A DNA stretch of 37,441 nucleotides from an uncultured Eubacteriales bacterium (GCA_905198865.1 CAJKEB010000016.1:1-37441), one strand, 5' to 3'; counted from the first letter of the stretch, positions 1 through 7,426 are shown. The notes: generated from the sequence alone by a model not told the origin. Made by a program: numbers and translations.

Positions 1-63
1 TCCGCCTACCGATGCTCGCATTAAACCGCCGAGTTGCGGTTTACTCATATAAACTTTAATTTA
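1..63. repeat. Right end of a hairpin-rich inverted-repeat element (truncated by window edge)
   Basis: The hairpin AACCGCCGAGTTGCGGTT is followed by an AT-rich end close to AAACTNTAATTTA. The same arrangement closes the complete element at 4762-5025. Only the terminal part lies in the window. It sits immediately downstream of ribH, so its hairpin may also act as a weak transcription end for the riboflavin operon. That last point is inference. Confidence 0.6.
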
Positions 64-96
64 ACAGCGCAACTCATTTAAATTCATTATTCTCTA

Positions 97-567
97 TTAA
101 TCTTCGATTGCACTTATCAGATTTATCATTTCAACAGCGCCTTCGGCACATTCAAATCCCTTATTGCCCGCTTTTGTTCCGGCGCGCTCGATTGCTTGCT
201 CGATATTGTCCGTTGTGAGAACGCCGAACATAACAGGAACGTCCGAGCTGAGAGATACCTGAGCTATGCCCTTTGACACTTCGTTGCATACATAGTCATA
301 GTGGCTTGTGTTGCCGCGGATAACAGCGCCAAGACAAATTATTGCATCGTATTTTCCGCTCTTTGCCATCTTTGACGCAATAAGCGGTATTTCAAAAGCA
401 CCCGGCACCCACGCAACATGTATATTATCCTCGTCCACATCATGACGCACAAGACCGTCTACTGCCCCGCTGAGCAGCTTTGATACAATAAACTCATTGA
501 AACGTGCTGCAACTATTCCGATTTTTGCGTCTTTTTTTGATACTAAGTTTCCTTCAAATACCTTCAT
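97..567 (-). CDS. ribH: 6,7-dimethyl-8-ribityllumazine synthase (RibH)
   Basis: The protein has 156 residues, the normal length for lumazine synthase. It condenses 5-amino-6-ribitylamino-uracil with 3,4-dihydroxy-2-butanone 4-phosphate to give the riboflavin synthase substrate, and acts in the cytoplasm, usually as an icosahedral assembly. Visible family features are the N-terminal segment IVAARFNEFIV, the WVPGAFEIP substrate loop, and the conserved segment GAVIRGNTSHYDYVCNE containing the catalytic His. An AGGAG-type ribosome binding site precedes the ATG. It is the last gene of the minus-strand ribD-ribE-ribBA-ribH operon, 40 bases after ribBA, and should share its FMN riboswitch control. 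Nothing is truncated. Confidence 0.97.
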   Translation of the reverse strand: MKVFEGNLVSKKDAKIGIVAARFNEFIVSKLLSGAVDGLVRHDVDEDNIHVAWVPGAFEIPLIASKMAKSGKYDAIICLGAVIRGNTSHYDYVCNEVSKGIAQVSLSSDVPVMFGVLTTDNIEQAIERAGTKAGNKGFECAEGAVEMINLISAIED

Positions 568-607
568 TGTAATTCTGAACTCCTTTTATTTAAATTATAT
601 TATTCTC

Positions 608-1816
608 TCAATCGAGTATATGACCCATGCGGTTTTTCTTTGTTTCAAGATAAAACTTGTCATATTCAGTCGGGTCGATCCTGATAGGCACACGTTCGCT
701 TATCGTCATACCGAAATCCGAAAGCTGATATACCTTGTCGGGATTATTTGTCAGAAGCCGGAGCGACTTTACACCCAAATCGCGCAGGATTTGTGCGCCG
801 ATGAAATATTCGCGCAAATCTCCGTCAAAGCCGAGGGCAAGGTTTGCTTCCAGCGTGTCCATACCGCTGTCCTGAAGCTCGTATGCACGGAGCTTGTTAA
901 TCAGTCCGATACCTCGTCCCTCCTGACGCATATACAGCAAAATACCTCTGCCCTCACGCTCAATCTGCATCATTGCCGTTGCAAGCTGTTCTCCGCAGTC
1001 GCAGCGAAGAGAGCCGAAAGCGTCACCGGTAAGACATTCCGAATGAACGCGGCACAAAACATCCTTTCCGTCGTCTATATCACCCTTGACAAGCGCCACA
1101 TGATGCTCGCCGTTTAACTTGTTTATATAGCCGTATGCCTTGAACATTCCGTACTTAGACGGCAGCTTTGTAACCGCAACACATTCGACCAGCTGATCAT
1201 GCCTCTTTCTGTACTCCCGGATTGCCTTAATAGTAGTGAACTTTATTCCGAATTTTTTTGCAAGCTCTATAAGCTCCGGAGTTCGCATCATCGTGCCGTC
1301 ATCGCGCATTATCTCGCAGCACAAGCCGCATGGCTTTAGTTCCGCAAGGCGCATAAGGTCAACGGTCGCCTCTGTATGGCCGCTGCGTTCAAGTACGCCG
1401 TTTTTCTTTGCCAGCAGCGGAAACATATGTCCCGGCCTGCGGAAATCCTCAGGCTTTGCGCTGTCGCTTACACAGCTTCTTGCAGTAACGCCTCGTTCCT
1501 CGGCGGATATGCCGGTAGTTGTGCTTATATGGTCGATTGATACGGTAAACGCTGTTTCGTGATTATCCGTATTGTCCGACACCATTTGCGGAAGCTGAAG
1601 CTTTTTGCATATTTCAGCGCTCATCGGCATACAAATCAGACCCTTACCGTGCATTGCCATAAAGTTCACATTTTCAGTCGTGGCAAACTCCGCCGCACAA
1701 ATAAAATCGCCCTCGTTTTCCCGGTTTTCGTCATCGGTCACCATTACTATTTTACCGTTCTTGAGGTCTGCAATGACTTCTTCGATTGTATTAAACGAAT
1801 TATTATTTACGTCCAT
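608..1816 (-). CDS. ribBA: Bifunctional 3,4-dihydroxy-2-butanone-4-phosphate synthase / GTP cyclohydrolase II (RibBA)
   Basis: This is a fusion enzyme feeding both branches of riboflavin synthesis. The N-terminal half makes 3,4-dihydroxy-2-butanone 4-phosphate from ribulose 5-phosphate (acidic loop DDENRENEGDF, and the RPGHMFPL segment). The C-terminal half is a Zn-dependent GTP cyclohydrolase II, with HSECLTGDAFGSLRCDCGEQL giving the zinc cysteines, then RQEGRGIGL. An upstream in-frame start near 1849 exists, but GGAGGAAAATTAT lies directly before the ATG at 1816, so 1816 is chosen (402 residues, typical for RibBA). It lies 29 bases after ribE and 40 before ribH in the same operon. Confidence 0.97.
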   Translation of the reverse strand: MDVNNNSFNTIEEVIADLKNGKIVMVTDDENRENEGDFICAAEFATTENVNFMAMHGKGLICMPMSAEICKKLQLPQMVSDNTDNHETAFTVSIDHISTTTGISAEERGVTARSCVSDSAKPEDFRRPGHMFPLLAKKNGVLERSGHTEATVDLMRLAELKPCGLCCEIMRDDGTMMRTPELIELAKKFGIKFTTIKAIREYRKRHDQLVECVAVTKLPSKYGMFKAYGYINKLNGEHHVALVKGDIDDGKDVLCRVHSECLTGDAFGSLRCDCGEQLATAMMQIEREGRGILLYMRQEGRGIGLINKLRAYELQDSGMDTLEANLALGFDGDLREYFIGAQILRDLGVKSLRLLTNNPDKVYQLSDFGMTISERVPIRIDPTEYDKFYLETKKNRMGHILD

Positions 1817-1845
1817 ATAATTTTCCTCCACATCTGTATTATAAA

Positions 1846-2484
1846 TCAAAATCCGAACTTTGCAAGATACTCACGGGTTATGCCTCCGTTTGCATTATCT
1901 GCACTCATCAGCTTTTCGACATACTTGCCTATGCAGTCGTTTTCAAGATTAACCATGTCGCCTGTTCTCTTTGTCGGAAGTATAGTATTTTCGGCAGTGT
2001 GCGGAATAACTGATACACTGAAGCTGTCGCTGCCGACTTCCGCGACAGTCAGGCTTATTCCGTCAATTGCCACAGAGCCCTTTTCTACTATATACTTCAA
2101 AATGCTCTGCTCAGTCTTTATTGTATACCACACAGCATTTGAATCCTTCCGGATTGAGCTTATTATGCCGGTTCCGTCTATGTGACCGGCAACAATGTGT
2201 CCTCCGAATCTGCCGTTTGCCGCCATGGCACGTTCAAGATTGACCTTGCTGCCTGTCTTAAGGCTGCCGAGTGACGAACGCTTCAGGCTTTCCGGCATCA
2301 CATCTGCCGAGAATGAATTTTTGTCAAATCTGACGACAGTCAGACATAATCCGTTGACGGCTATACTGTCTCCGAGATGAATATCCTCAAGCACTGTTTT
2401 TGCGCCGATAGTCAGCACCGCTGAATTTGAACTTCGGTTTATTGATTTGAGCTCTCCTATTTCTTCTATTATTCCCGTGAACAC
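1846..2484 (-). CDS. ribE: Riboflavin synthase alpha chain (RibE)
   Basis: The protein has 212 residues and two tandem lumazine-binding barrels, the normal architecture of riboflavin synthase. The enzyme dismutates two 6,7-dimethyl-8-ribityllumazine molecules into riboflavin and the pyrimidine precursor. It begins MFTGIIEEIG, the diagnostic N-terminus. Repeat one has DSIAVNGLCLTV and GGHIVAGHIDGTG; repeat two has GSVAIDGISLTV. The start codon is GTG at 2484, preceded by a GAGGTGA ribosome binding site lying inside the end of ribD. The two genes overlap by 16 bases, which suggests translational coupling. Confidence 0.97.
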   Translation of the reverse strand: MFTGIIEEIGELKSINRSSNSAVLTIGAKTVLEDIHLGDSIAVNGLCLTVVRFDKNSFSADVMPESLKRSSLGSLKTGSKVNLERAMAANGRFGGHIVAGHIDGTGIISSIRKDSNAVWYTIKTEQSILKYIVEKGSVAIDGISLTVAEVGSDSFSVSVIPHTAENTILPTKRTGDMVNLENDCIGKYVEKLMSADNANGGITREYLAKFGF

Positions 2485-3578
2485 ATTTTCACCTCACCCT
2501 CTACCAAAATGTCATCACCGATTTTCTGAATTGTCGGAGAAACGATTTCAAAAGCGTCGTCCGGCATTGCCACGCCTGTTCCGGCAATCGGAGCCTTTGC
2601 CGCAGCGCCGCCGAACAGCTTTGGCGAAATATACGCTTGCACTTTATTTACTATACCGCATTTGAGTGCCGACCAGTTTAGTTCTGCTCCGCCCTCAAGT
2701 AAAATACTGTCTATTTTCTTCTCGCCCAGCTTTTGCATCAAATTATTTAAGTCAATATGTCCGTCAAGCTCCGGAACAACTATAATTTCACAGCCCTTTT
2801 GAATATATGGCTTATGCCTGTTTTCGTCGCTCACACAGGTGGCAATTAATGTCCTTGCCTGATTGGTTGTGCTTACGACATTTGAATCAAGCGGAGTTCT
2901 GAGCCTTGTATCGCATATAATACGAACCGGATTTACACCGCCGGGGATACGGCATGTCAGCATAGGATTGTCGGCAAGCACTGTGCCTATTCCTGCCATA
3001 ATGGCGGAAAGCTCGCTTCTCGTCTTGTGTACATTTTGCCGCGCCGCCTCACCGTTTATCCATTTTGATTCGCCCGTATAGGTTGCGATTTTTCCATCGA
3101 GGGTCATTGCGTATTTCATGACTACATATGGTATTCCTGTTGATATATAGTGGAAAAATACTGAATTAACCGCATCGCACTCTTCGCGCAGCACGTCCTC
3201 GGTTACTTCTATGCCGTTATCGCGCAGTATTTTCACACCCTTGCCGCCAACCTTTGGATTCGGGTCGGCAGAGCCTATTACCACACGGCTGATTTTGTTT
3301 TCGATTATTGCGTCAGTACACGGCGGCGTCTTGCCGTAATGACAGCACGGCTCGAGCGTTACATAAATCGTTGCACCTTCTGCGCTCTCGCCGCGTTCTT
3401 TGCAATCGGCAAAGGCGTTCCGCTCAGCATGAAGGTCACCATATCTTTTATGCCAGCCCTCGCCGATTATCCTGTTATTTTTCACGATAACGGCGCCTAC
3501 CATAGGATTCGGACTGACAGTTCCGCGTCCTCTCACCGCCAAATCAAGAGCTCTGCGCATGTATTCTTTATCCGTCAT
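2469..3578 (-). CDS. ribD: Bifunctional diaminohydroxyphosphoribosylaminopyrimidine deaminase / 5-amino-6-(5-phosphoribosylamino)uracil reductase (RibD)
   Basis: This is the first gene of the riboflavin operon. The N-terminal cytidine-deaminase-like domain has HAERNAF and TLEPCCHYGKTPPC, the zinc-binding HAE and PCxxxGxTPPC motifs. The C-terminal NADPH-dependent reductase domain has MKYAMTLDGKIAT and LLEGGAELN. An upstream in-frame ATG near 3689 would add a non-homologous leader that overlaps the attenuator region. The ATG at 3578 has GGAGGCGTAAAA immediately before it and starts the conserved MTDKEYMRRALDLA segment, so it is preferred (369 residues). Control is by the FMN riboswitch at 3743-3848. 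Confidence 0.97.
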   Translation of the reverse strand: MTDKEYMRRALDLAVRGRGTVSPNPMVGAVIVKNNRIIGEGWHKRYGDLHAERNAFADCKERGESAEGATIYVTLEPCCHYGKTPPCTDAIIENKISRVVIGSADPNPKVGGKGVKILRDNGIEVTEDVLREECDAVNSVFFHYISTGIPYVVMKYAMTLDGKIATYTGESKWINGEAARQNVHKTRSELSAIMAGIGTVLADNPMLTCRIPGGVNPVRIICDTRLRTPLDSNVVSTTNQARTLIATCVSDENRHKPYIQKGCEIIVVPELDGHIDLNNLMQKLGEKKIDSILLEGGAELNWSALKCGIVNKVQAYISPKLFGGAAAKAPIAGTGVAMPDDAFEIVSPTIQKIGDDILVEGEVKMCSRE

Positions 3579-3643
3579 TTTTACGCCTCCTAAAGATAAA
3601 GCTCCGAACAACAAGTTCAGAACGTCAGCTAAAGAATAAAAAA

Positions 3644-3687
3644 GCTCCAAAACGACAAGATCATACAGACCGTAATCATTCCAGAGC
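3644..3687 (-). terminator. Candidate attenuator hairpin in the ribD leader
   Basis: In the transcript, GCTCTGGAA can pair with TTTTGGAGC (9 pairs, several G-U) and is followed directly by six U (3638-3643). It lies between the FMN aptamer and the ribD ribosome binding site, where an FMN-dependent terminator is expected. The long loop and wobble pairs make the exact fold uncertain. Confidence 0.45.
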
Positions 3688-3742
3688 AAAGCATCAATAA
3701 ATATAATAAAATGATGTTAAACTAAATTTATTCGTATCAGCA

Positions 3743-3848
3743 ATCTTCTTTCATCCAGACTTTACTGTCGGCTTTGGAATTGCACCAAATCAGCCTTTCG
3801 GCTCGCGGGCTGTACCGCCGGTAGGGAATTTCACCCTGCCCTGAAGAT
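3743..3848 (-). promoter_or_regulatory. FMN riboswitch (RFN element)
   Basis: On the minus strand the conserved FMN aptamer blocks appear in order: the 5' P1 strand ATCTTC, then AGGGCAGGGTGAAATTCCC, TACCGGCGGTACAGCCCGCGA, the short stem AGCCGAAAGGCT, ATTTGGTGCAATTCC, and CCGACAGTAAAGTCTGGATG, closing with GAAGAT pairing to the first strand. FMN binding to this class represses riboflavin synthesis genes. It sits about 165 bases before ribD and just after a consensus promoter. Confidence 0.97.
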
Positions 3849-3870
3849 ATTATTCAGTTTTATTAATTTG

Positions 3871-3899
3871 ATTATACTACCGCACAGACTATATGTCAA
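3871..3899 (-). promoter_or_regulatory. Promoter of the riboflavin operon
   Basis: TTGACA (3894-3899), a 17-base spacer, and TATAAT (3871-3876) match the vegetative sigma consensus exactly. Predicted transcription starts near 3864, a few bases before the FMN riboswitch P1 stem. Confidence 0.88.
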
Positions 3900-4002
3900 G
3901 AGATTTTTCGGCGATAACGCGTTAAGTCTTTTTTGCAAAATTAAATAAATTTCCACGTACGCATGTACATTTCACAAAGTTCGCAGAAATTTATTTAACT
4001 GA

Positions 4003-4033
4003 AAAACTCCCGTTCAAAGAACGAGAGTTTTTT
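4003..4033 (-). terminator. Terminator of tRNA-Tyr
   Basis: The hairpin AAAACTCTCGTTC / GAACGGGAGTTTTT (one C-A or G-type mismatch) has a three-base loop and A/T tracts on both sides. It directly follows the 3' end of the minus-strand tRNA gene. Confidence 0.8.
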
Positions 4034-4034
4034 C

Positions 4035-4119
4035 TGGTGGAGGGAGATGGATTCGAACCATCGAAGCAAGATGCAACAGATTTACAGTCTGCCCCCTTTG
4101 GCCACTCGGGAACCCCTCC
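4035..4119 (-). tRNA. tRNA-Tyr (GTA)
   Basis: The 85-nucleotide minus-strand gene starts GGAGGGG, pairs with TCCCTCC, and has an encoded CCA. It has the anticodon context ACTGTAAAT (anticodon GTA), the T-loop GGTTCGAATCC, and the long variable arm expected of bacterial tRNA-Tyr (type II). It is a single tRNA gene between the riboflavin operon and fabZ, with its own promoter and terminator. Confidence 0.96.
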
Positions 4120-4152
4120 GTATTCAATTTGTCATCGACTGACGACTTGACT

Positions 4153-4181
4153 ATAATACCATATTTAAAACAGCTTGTCAA
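4153..4181 (-). promoter_or_regulatory. Promoter of tRNA-Tyr
   Basis: TTGACA (4176-4181), a 17-base spacer, and TATTAT (4153-4158) lie about 35 bases upstream of the tRNA on the minus strand. Confidence 0.85.
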
Positions 4182-4210
4182 TACTTTTTATAAAAAATTT
4201 TAAAAATTTC

Positions 4211-4239
4211 TTGCAAATCCGATTATGCTATGATAATAT
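4211..4239 (+). promoter_or_regulatory. Promoter of fabZ
   Basis: TTGCAA (4211-4216), a 17-base spacer, and TAATAT (4234-4239) lie 31 bases before the fabZ ATG on the plus strand, back to back with the tRNA-Tyr promoter. Confidence 0.65.
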
Positions 4240-4270
4240 TAATTTATTATAAAACCGGAGGTAAAATATC

Positions 4271-4705
4271 ATGGAAATGAACATCAAAGAAATTATGGAT
4301 ATTATCCCGCACAGATATCCGTTTTTACTTATTGACAAAATTATCGAATTTGAAGAGGGCAAGCGTGCGGTCGGAATTAAAAATGTCACAATGAATGAGC
4401 CGTTCTTTCAGGGACATTTTCCGGGTCAGCCGATTATGCCGGGCGTTTTGATTTGTGAAGCGCTTGCACAGGTCGGCGCAGTTGTAATTCTGCAAAAGCC
4501 GGAGTTCAGAGACAAGATCGCTGTGTTTACGGGAATCAATAACTTCAAGTTTAAGCACCAGGTTGTACCGGGCGAAACGCTCAGACTCGAAGTTGAGCTG
4601 ACAAAGTTCCGCTCAGTAATGGGCAAGGCCGATGTCTGCGCCTATGTCGGCGACGATGTAGCTGCCAAAGGTGAAATCTCTTTCGCATTGGTTGACAAAG
4701 CGTAA
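4271..4705 (+). CDS. fabZ: (3R)-hydroxyacyl-ACP dehydratase FabZ
   Basis: The protein has 144 residues, standard length for the hot-dog-fold dehydratase of type II fatty acid synthesis, which converts 3-hydroxyacyl-ACP to trans-2-enoyl-ACP in the cytoplasm. The diagnostic segments are IPHRYPFLLIDK near the N-terminus, then FFQGHFPGQPIMPGVLICEALAQ carrying the catalytic His and Glu. CCGGAGGTAAAATATC precedes the ATG. It stands alone here, away from the usual fab operon neighbours, with its own promoter and a perfect G/C hairpin just downstream (4714-4735). Confidence 0.96.
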   Translation: MEMNIKEIMDIIPHRYPFLLIDKIIEFEEGKRAVGIKNVTMNEPFFQGHFPGQPIMPGVLICEALAQVGAVVILQKPEFRDKIAVFTGINNFKFKHQVVPGETLRLEVELTKFRSVMGKADVCAYVGDDVAAKGEISFALVDKA

Positions 4706-4713
4706 GATTTTAA

Positions 4714-4735
4714 TATAGGGGGGACATCCCCCCTA
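4714..4735 (+). terminator. Strong G/C hairpin after fabZ
   Basis: ATAGGGGGG-ACAT-CCCCCCTAT forms a near-perfect hairpin 9 bases after the fabZ stop. No U-run follows on the plus strand, so it may be a 3' stability element or part of the repeat-rich spacer rather than a true intrinsic terminator. Confidence 0.45.
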
Positions 4736-4761
4736 TAACCCCACAAAATATAACCGCCTGT

Positions 4762-5025
4762 TAAATTATAGTTTAATTGACTCCACCTGTTTCAGGTGGA
4801 AATGCAAACTGCGGTAGGGCGGCTTGCCGCCACGATAGGTGCGCAGTCGCCTCATGCTTGCATGATATTTTATGTATCATATAAAATGACCTCTAAGCGA
4901 GGTCAGACGCCTTCGCGCCTAACGTGCTTGCTTCGCAAGCCTGCCGTAGCTTGAAATATCGCCTTTTTCAAAGGCGATCGCATTAAACCGCCGAGTTGCG
5001 GTTTAGTCAATTAAACTATAATTTA
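4762..5025. mobile_element. Hairpin-rich MITE-like element (complete copy)
   Basis: The 264-base element is bounded by a perfect 20-bp terminal inverted repeat: TAAATTATAGTTTAATTGAC at 4762-4781 and its exact reverse complement at 5006-5025. Both ends finish in TA, which fits TA-target insertion, though no larger duplication is evident. No ORF is present. The interior is a string of short perfect hairpins: CCACCTG/CAGGTGG, GGCGGC/GCCGCC, CATGC/GCATG, GACCTC/GAGGTC, GCTTGC/GCAAGC, CGCCTTT/AAAGGCG and AACCGC/GCGGTT. A truncated relative is at 1-63. It lies between fabZ and the tmRNA terminator. Confidence 0.7.
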
Positions 5026-5032
5026 TATTAAA

Positions 5033-5074
5033 AAATAAGGTCTGTTGTAATTCTTACTACAACAGACCTTATTT
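5033..5074 (-). terminator. Distal tmRNA terminator
   Basis: A perfect 17-bp stem (AAATAAGGTCTGTTGTA and its complement) has an 8-base loop and is followed by a U-rich run on the minus strand. It is the second of two tandem terminators after ssrA, and abuts the mobile element. Confidence 0.85.
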
Positions 5075-5084
5075 GCATAAAAAA

Positions 5085-5110
5085 TCCTGCAAATCGTGTG
5101 ATTTGCAGGA
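5085..5110 (-). terminator. Proximal tmRNA terminator
   Basis: The perfect 11-bp stem TCCTGCAAATC / GATTTGCAGGA has a 4-base loop and six U in the minus-strand transcript (5079-5084). It begins about 30 bases after the tmRNA CCA end. Confidence 0.85.
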
Positions 5111-5141
5111 AAATAAGAAAATCCAAAGCGGATTTCCGACC

Positions 5142-5491
5142 TGGTGGAGGTGAGGAGAATCGAACTCCTGTCCAAAGAAGTATCCCCAAAAGGCGGCTAC
5201 GAGCGTAGTCAATGGTCAATATTCCCTCATATAACAGCCCATTGACAAACTGTTATACTCGGTAGCTTCATAATTGCATGACCGGGTCAAAGCTTTCCCG
5301 GTTCACGTTCACCGCGGTTTTGATGCCCTGCACCGAGCGTGCGGTAAGCCCGGGAGGACAGGCTGCAATTAGGCAGCCAATGCTACTTTATTATTGTTAG
5401 CGTTTAATTTTAAATTCGGACTTTTAACGTGGCGTCCGGCCACGGCTCGCTCCTCAAGTCTCTACAACCCTGTCGAAACCATTACACCCCC
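5142..5491 (-). ncRNA. ssrA: Transfer-messenger RNA (tmRNA, SsrA)
   Basis: The 350-nucleotide minus-strand RNA rescues stalled ribosomes and tags nascent chains for proteolysis. The tRNA-like ends pair: 5' GGGGGTG with 3' CACCTCC, followed by A and an encoded CCA. TTCGACAGGG near the 5' end and GGAGTTCGATTCTCC near the 3' end are the typical tmRNA blocks. The tag reading frame at 5369-5401 is GCT AAC AAT AAT AAA GTA GCA TTG GCT GCC TAA, giving ANNNKVALAA, which ends in the VALAA-type degron. The gene has a consensus promoter and two tandem terminators. Confidence 0.97.
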
Positions 5492-5503
5492 GAATACTTC
5501 ATT

Positions 5504-5532
5504 ATTATATTAGAAATATGCCCTGTTGTCAA
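5504..5532 (-). promoter_or_regulatory. Promoter of ssrA
   Basis: TTGACA (5527-5532), a 17-base spacer, and TATAAT (5504-5509) form a perfect consensus, placing the start near 5497, just before the mature tmRNA 5' end at 5491. Confidence 0.9.
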
Positions 5533-5605
5533 TAAATTTATAACCAAACTCGCATGGATGTATACGTTCTGTGTCATGCGTTTTCGACAAGAGGTGATGG
5601 GTTGT

Positions 5606-5943
5606 TAAATTGTAGTTTGTCGCGCTGTTCGCCTGCGCACACACAGTACAACTTAGGTATGTTATTGACTTTAGATGCAATGGCAACAACGCTTAGTATG
5701 GCGCATACGAACCTTTCAGGTTCGGTCACAGCCCACCCAATTGCGCTCGCCGCCTCCGCCCCGAGCGCTCCATCGTGTCTCCTTTCAGGAGACGCGATTT
5801 AGGGGATTTCATCCCCTAACACCCTGATTTGGGGTCTTAGGGGCATCGCCCCTAATAACGGCTTCCCCGGAGGGGAAGTTGTTACCCGCCCGGGCTAGAC
5901 GGGCGGAACTGGGTCTGGCTTTATTAATTTAAACTATAATTTA
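5606..5943. mobile_element. Second hairpin-rich MITE-like element (different interior, related ends)
   Basis: The ends are TTAAATTGTAGTTT (left) and AAACTATAATTTA (right), inverted repeats with one mismatch that match the terminal repeat of the 4762-5025 element. The interior differs. It starts with a segment (about 5628-5695) nearly identical to 37370-37441 and ends with hairpins such as TCTCCTTTCAGGAGA, GGGGATTTCATCCCC, AGGGGCATCGCCCCT, CTTCCCCGGAGGGGAAG and CCCGCCCGGGCTAGACGGGCGG. A short reading frame in it (5554-5802, plus) overruns the left end and resembles no protein, so it is not called a gene. It fills the gap between ssrA and oadA. Confidence 0.62.
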
Positions 5944-5951
5944 CCTCAATA

Positions 5952-5993
5952 AACAAGGGACTGCTGCAAATAATAACGCAGCAGTCCCTTGTT
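5952..5993 (-). terminator. Terminator of the mmdA-oadA operon
   Basis: The perfect 16-bp stem AACAAGGGACTGCTGC / GCAGCAGTCCCTTGTT with a 10-base loop lies immediately after the oadA stop codon on the minus strand. The following run TTTATT is only moderately U-rich. Confidence 0.8.
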
Positions 5994-5996
5994 ATA

Positions 5997-7394
5997 TTAT
6001 ACCGGATGAGTCATGTCGTTATAGTCGACCATGTCCTTATCAATCTTATACTTTTCAGCCTTTCTCTGCTCGAAGAATTTTACTGCAACCTGATCGAACA
6101 GTGCGTATGACAATACGTCCTCCGGCTGTTCTGTCCACTCTGCACATTCCTTCTTGAGCTTTTCAAGCTCAGGCTTGATTAAATCGGCTGGACGGCAGGT
6201 GATAGCCTTTTCGTTGCCGATAATCTTCTTTCTGAACTCCTCGTCAATCGGAACCGGAGTTCTGCCGTATTCGCCCTTACAGATACCCTTTGTCTCCTTG
6301 GTAACCATCTTGTAGCGTTCGCCCATGAGAACATTAAGCACTGCCTGTGTTCCGACAATCTGGCTTGTCGGCGTAACAAGCGGCGGATAGCCGAGATCTT
6401 TACGAACCTCAGGAACCTCCTTAAGAACCTCTTCAAGCTTATCTTCCTTGCCCTGCTGTTTGAGCTGTGACACAAGGTTTGAAAGCATACCGCCCGGAAC
6501 CTGGTACTTAAGTGTATTGATATCAACGCCCATAACCTTTGTACTCAAAAGTCCTGACTCGAGATACTTCTCTCTGAGCGGCTTGAAGTAGTCGCTTATT
6601 TCAGTGAGCAAGTTAAGGTCGATACCTGTATCATACTCTGTACCCTGAAGTGTAGCAACCAGCGGTTCTGTCGGCGGCTGTGAAGTACCGAGTGCGAGCG
6701 GAGACAATGCTGTATCAACAACATCAACACCTGCCTCGATTGCCTTAAGATATGTCATCGAAGCAACACCGCTTGTGTAGTGTGTATGGAGCTGAATCGG
6801 AATTTTTACCTTCTTCTTCATAGCCTTAACCAAATCATAAGCGTTATAAGGTGTGAGCAGACCTGCCATATCCTTGATACAGATAGAATCCGCACCGCAG
6901 TCCTCATATTCCTTTGCAAGCTTTACAAAGAATTCGTTGTTGTGAACCGGGCTTATTGTATAAGAGATAGCAGCCTGTACGTGACCTTTTTCCTTCTTTG
7001 TTGCGTTAATAGCTGTCTGAAGATTTCTGACATCGTTAAGCGCATCAAAAATTCTGATTATATCAATACCGTTTGCAATTGACTTCTGTACGAAGTATTC
7101 AACCACATCGTCAGCATAGTGTCTGTAGCCAAGCACGTTCTGACCTCTGAAAAGCATCTGGAGCTTTGTATTGGGAGCAGCCTTTCTGATCTTTCTGAGT
7201 CTCTCCCACGGGTCTTCATTCAAGAAACGAAGGCAGGCGTCAAAAGTAGCTCCGCCCCATACTTCCATGGAATGATAACCCACTTTATCCATAAGCGGCA
7301 ATGCCGGCAGCATCTCTTCGGTCGTCATACGAGTAGCAATAAGAGACTGATGTGCATCACGGCATATGGTTTCTGTAATACCTACTTTAGCCAT
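5997..7394 (-). CDS. oadA: Oxaloacetate decarboxylase alpha / pyruvate-type carboxyltransferase subunit (OadA, no biotin domain)
   Basis: The 465-residue carboxyltransferase has the HMGL-like TIM barrel and the PYC_OADA C-terminal domain. It moves carboxyl groups between oxaloacetate/pyruvate and carrier-bound biotin. Family landmarks are ETICRDAHQSL at the N-terminus (metal-binding RDxHQS), LFRGQNVLGYRHYADD, IRIFDALND, CIKDMAGL and QLHTHYTSG. It is shorter than fused OadA because the biotinyl domain is encoded separately (8716-9099). GGAGGAAAATATT precedes the ATG. It is the last gene of a five-gene minus-strand operon, 32 bases after oadB. A role with MmdA in transcarboxylation is inference from context. 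Confidence 0.93.
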   Translation of the reverse strand: MAKVGITETICRDAHQSLIATRMTTEEMLPALPLMDKVGYHSMEVWGGATFDACLRFLNEDPWERLRKIRKAAPNTKLQMLFRGQNVLGYRHYADDVVEYFVQKSIANGIDIIRIFDALNDVRNLQTAINATKKEKGHVQAAISYTISPVHNNEFFVKLAKEYEDCGADSICIKDMAGLLTPYNAYDLVKAMKKKVKIPIQLHTHYTSGVASMTYLKAIEAGVDVVDTALSPLALGTSQPPTEPLVATLQGTEYDTGIDLNLLTEISDYFKPLREKYLESGLLSTKVMGVDINTLKYQVPGGMLSNLVSQLKQQGKEDKLEEVLKEVPEVRKDLGYPPLVTPTSQIVGTQAVLNVLMGERYKMVTKETKGICKGEYGRTPVPIDEEFRKKIIGNEKAITCRPADLIKPELEKLKKECAEWTEQPEDVLSYALFDQVAVKFFEQRKAEKYKIDKDMVDYNDMTHPV

Positions 7395-7426
7395 AATATT
7401 TTCCTCCTGTAGATTTTAAATTTAGA

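Noticed and set aside
497..1117. Long plus-strand reading frame opposite ribBA and ribH
   Set aside because: It is the antisense shadow of two well-supported riboflavin genes, with no ribosome binding site or family likeness.
1559..2185. Plus-strand 208-codon frame opposite ribBA and ribE
   Set aside because: It is antisense to conserved coding regions and has no recognisable protein features.
4700..5030. CRISPR array suspected from repeated short palindromes
   Set aside because: The hairpins differ from one another and there are no equal repeats with regular spacers.
5028..5219. Minus-strand ORF over the tmRNA 3' end
   Set aside because: The region is the tRNA-like part of tmRNA and its terminators.
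5554..5802. 82-codon plus-strand ORF near ssrA
   Set aside because: It crosses the left end of the hairpin-rich element and resembles no protein.
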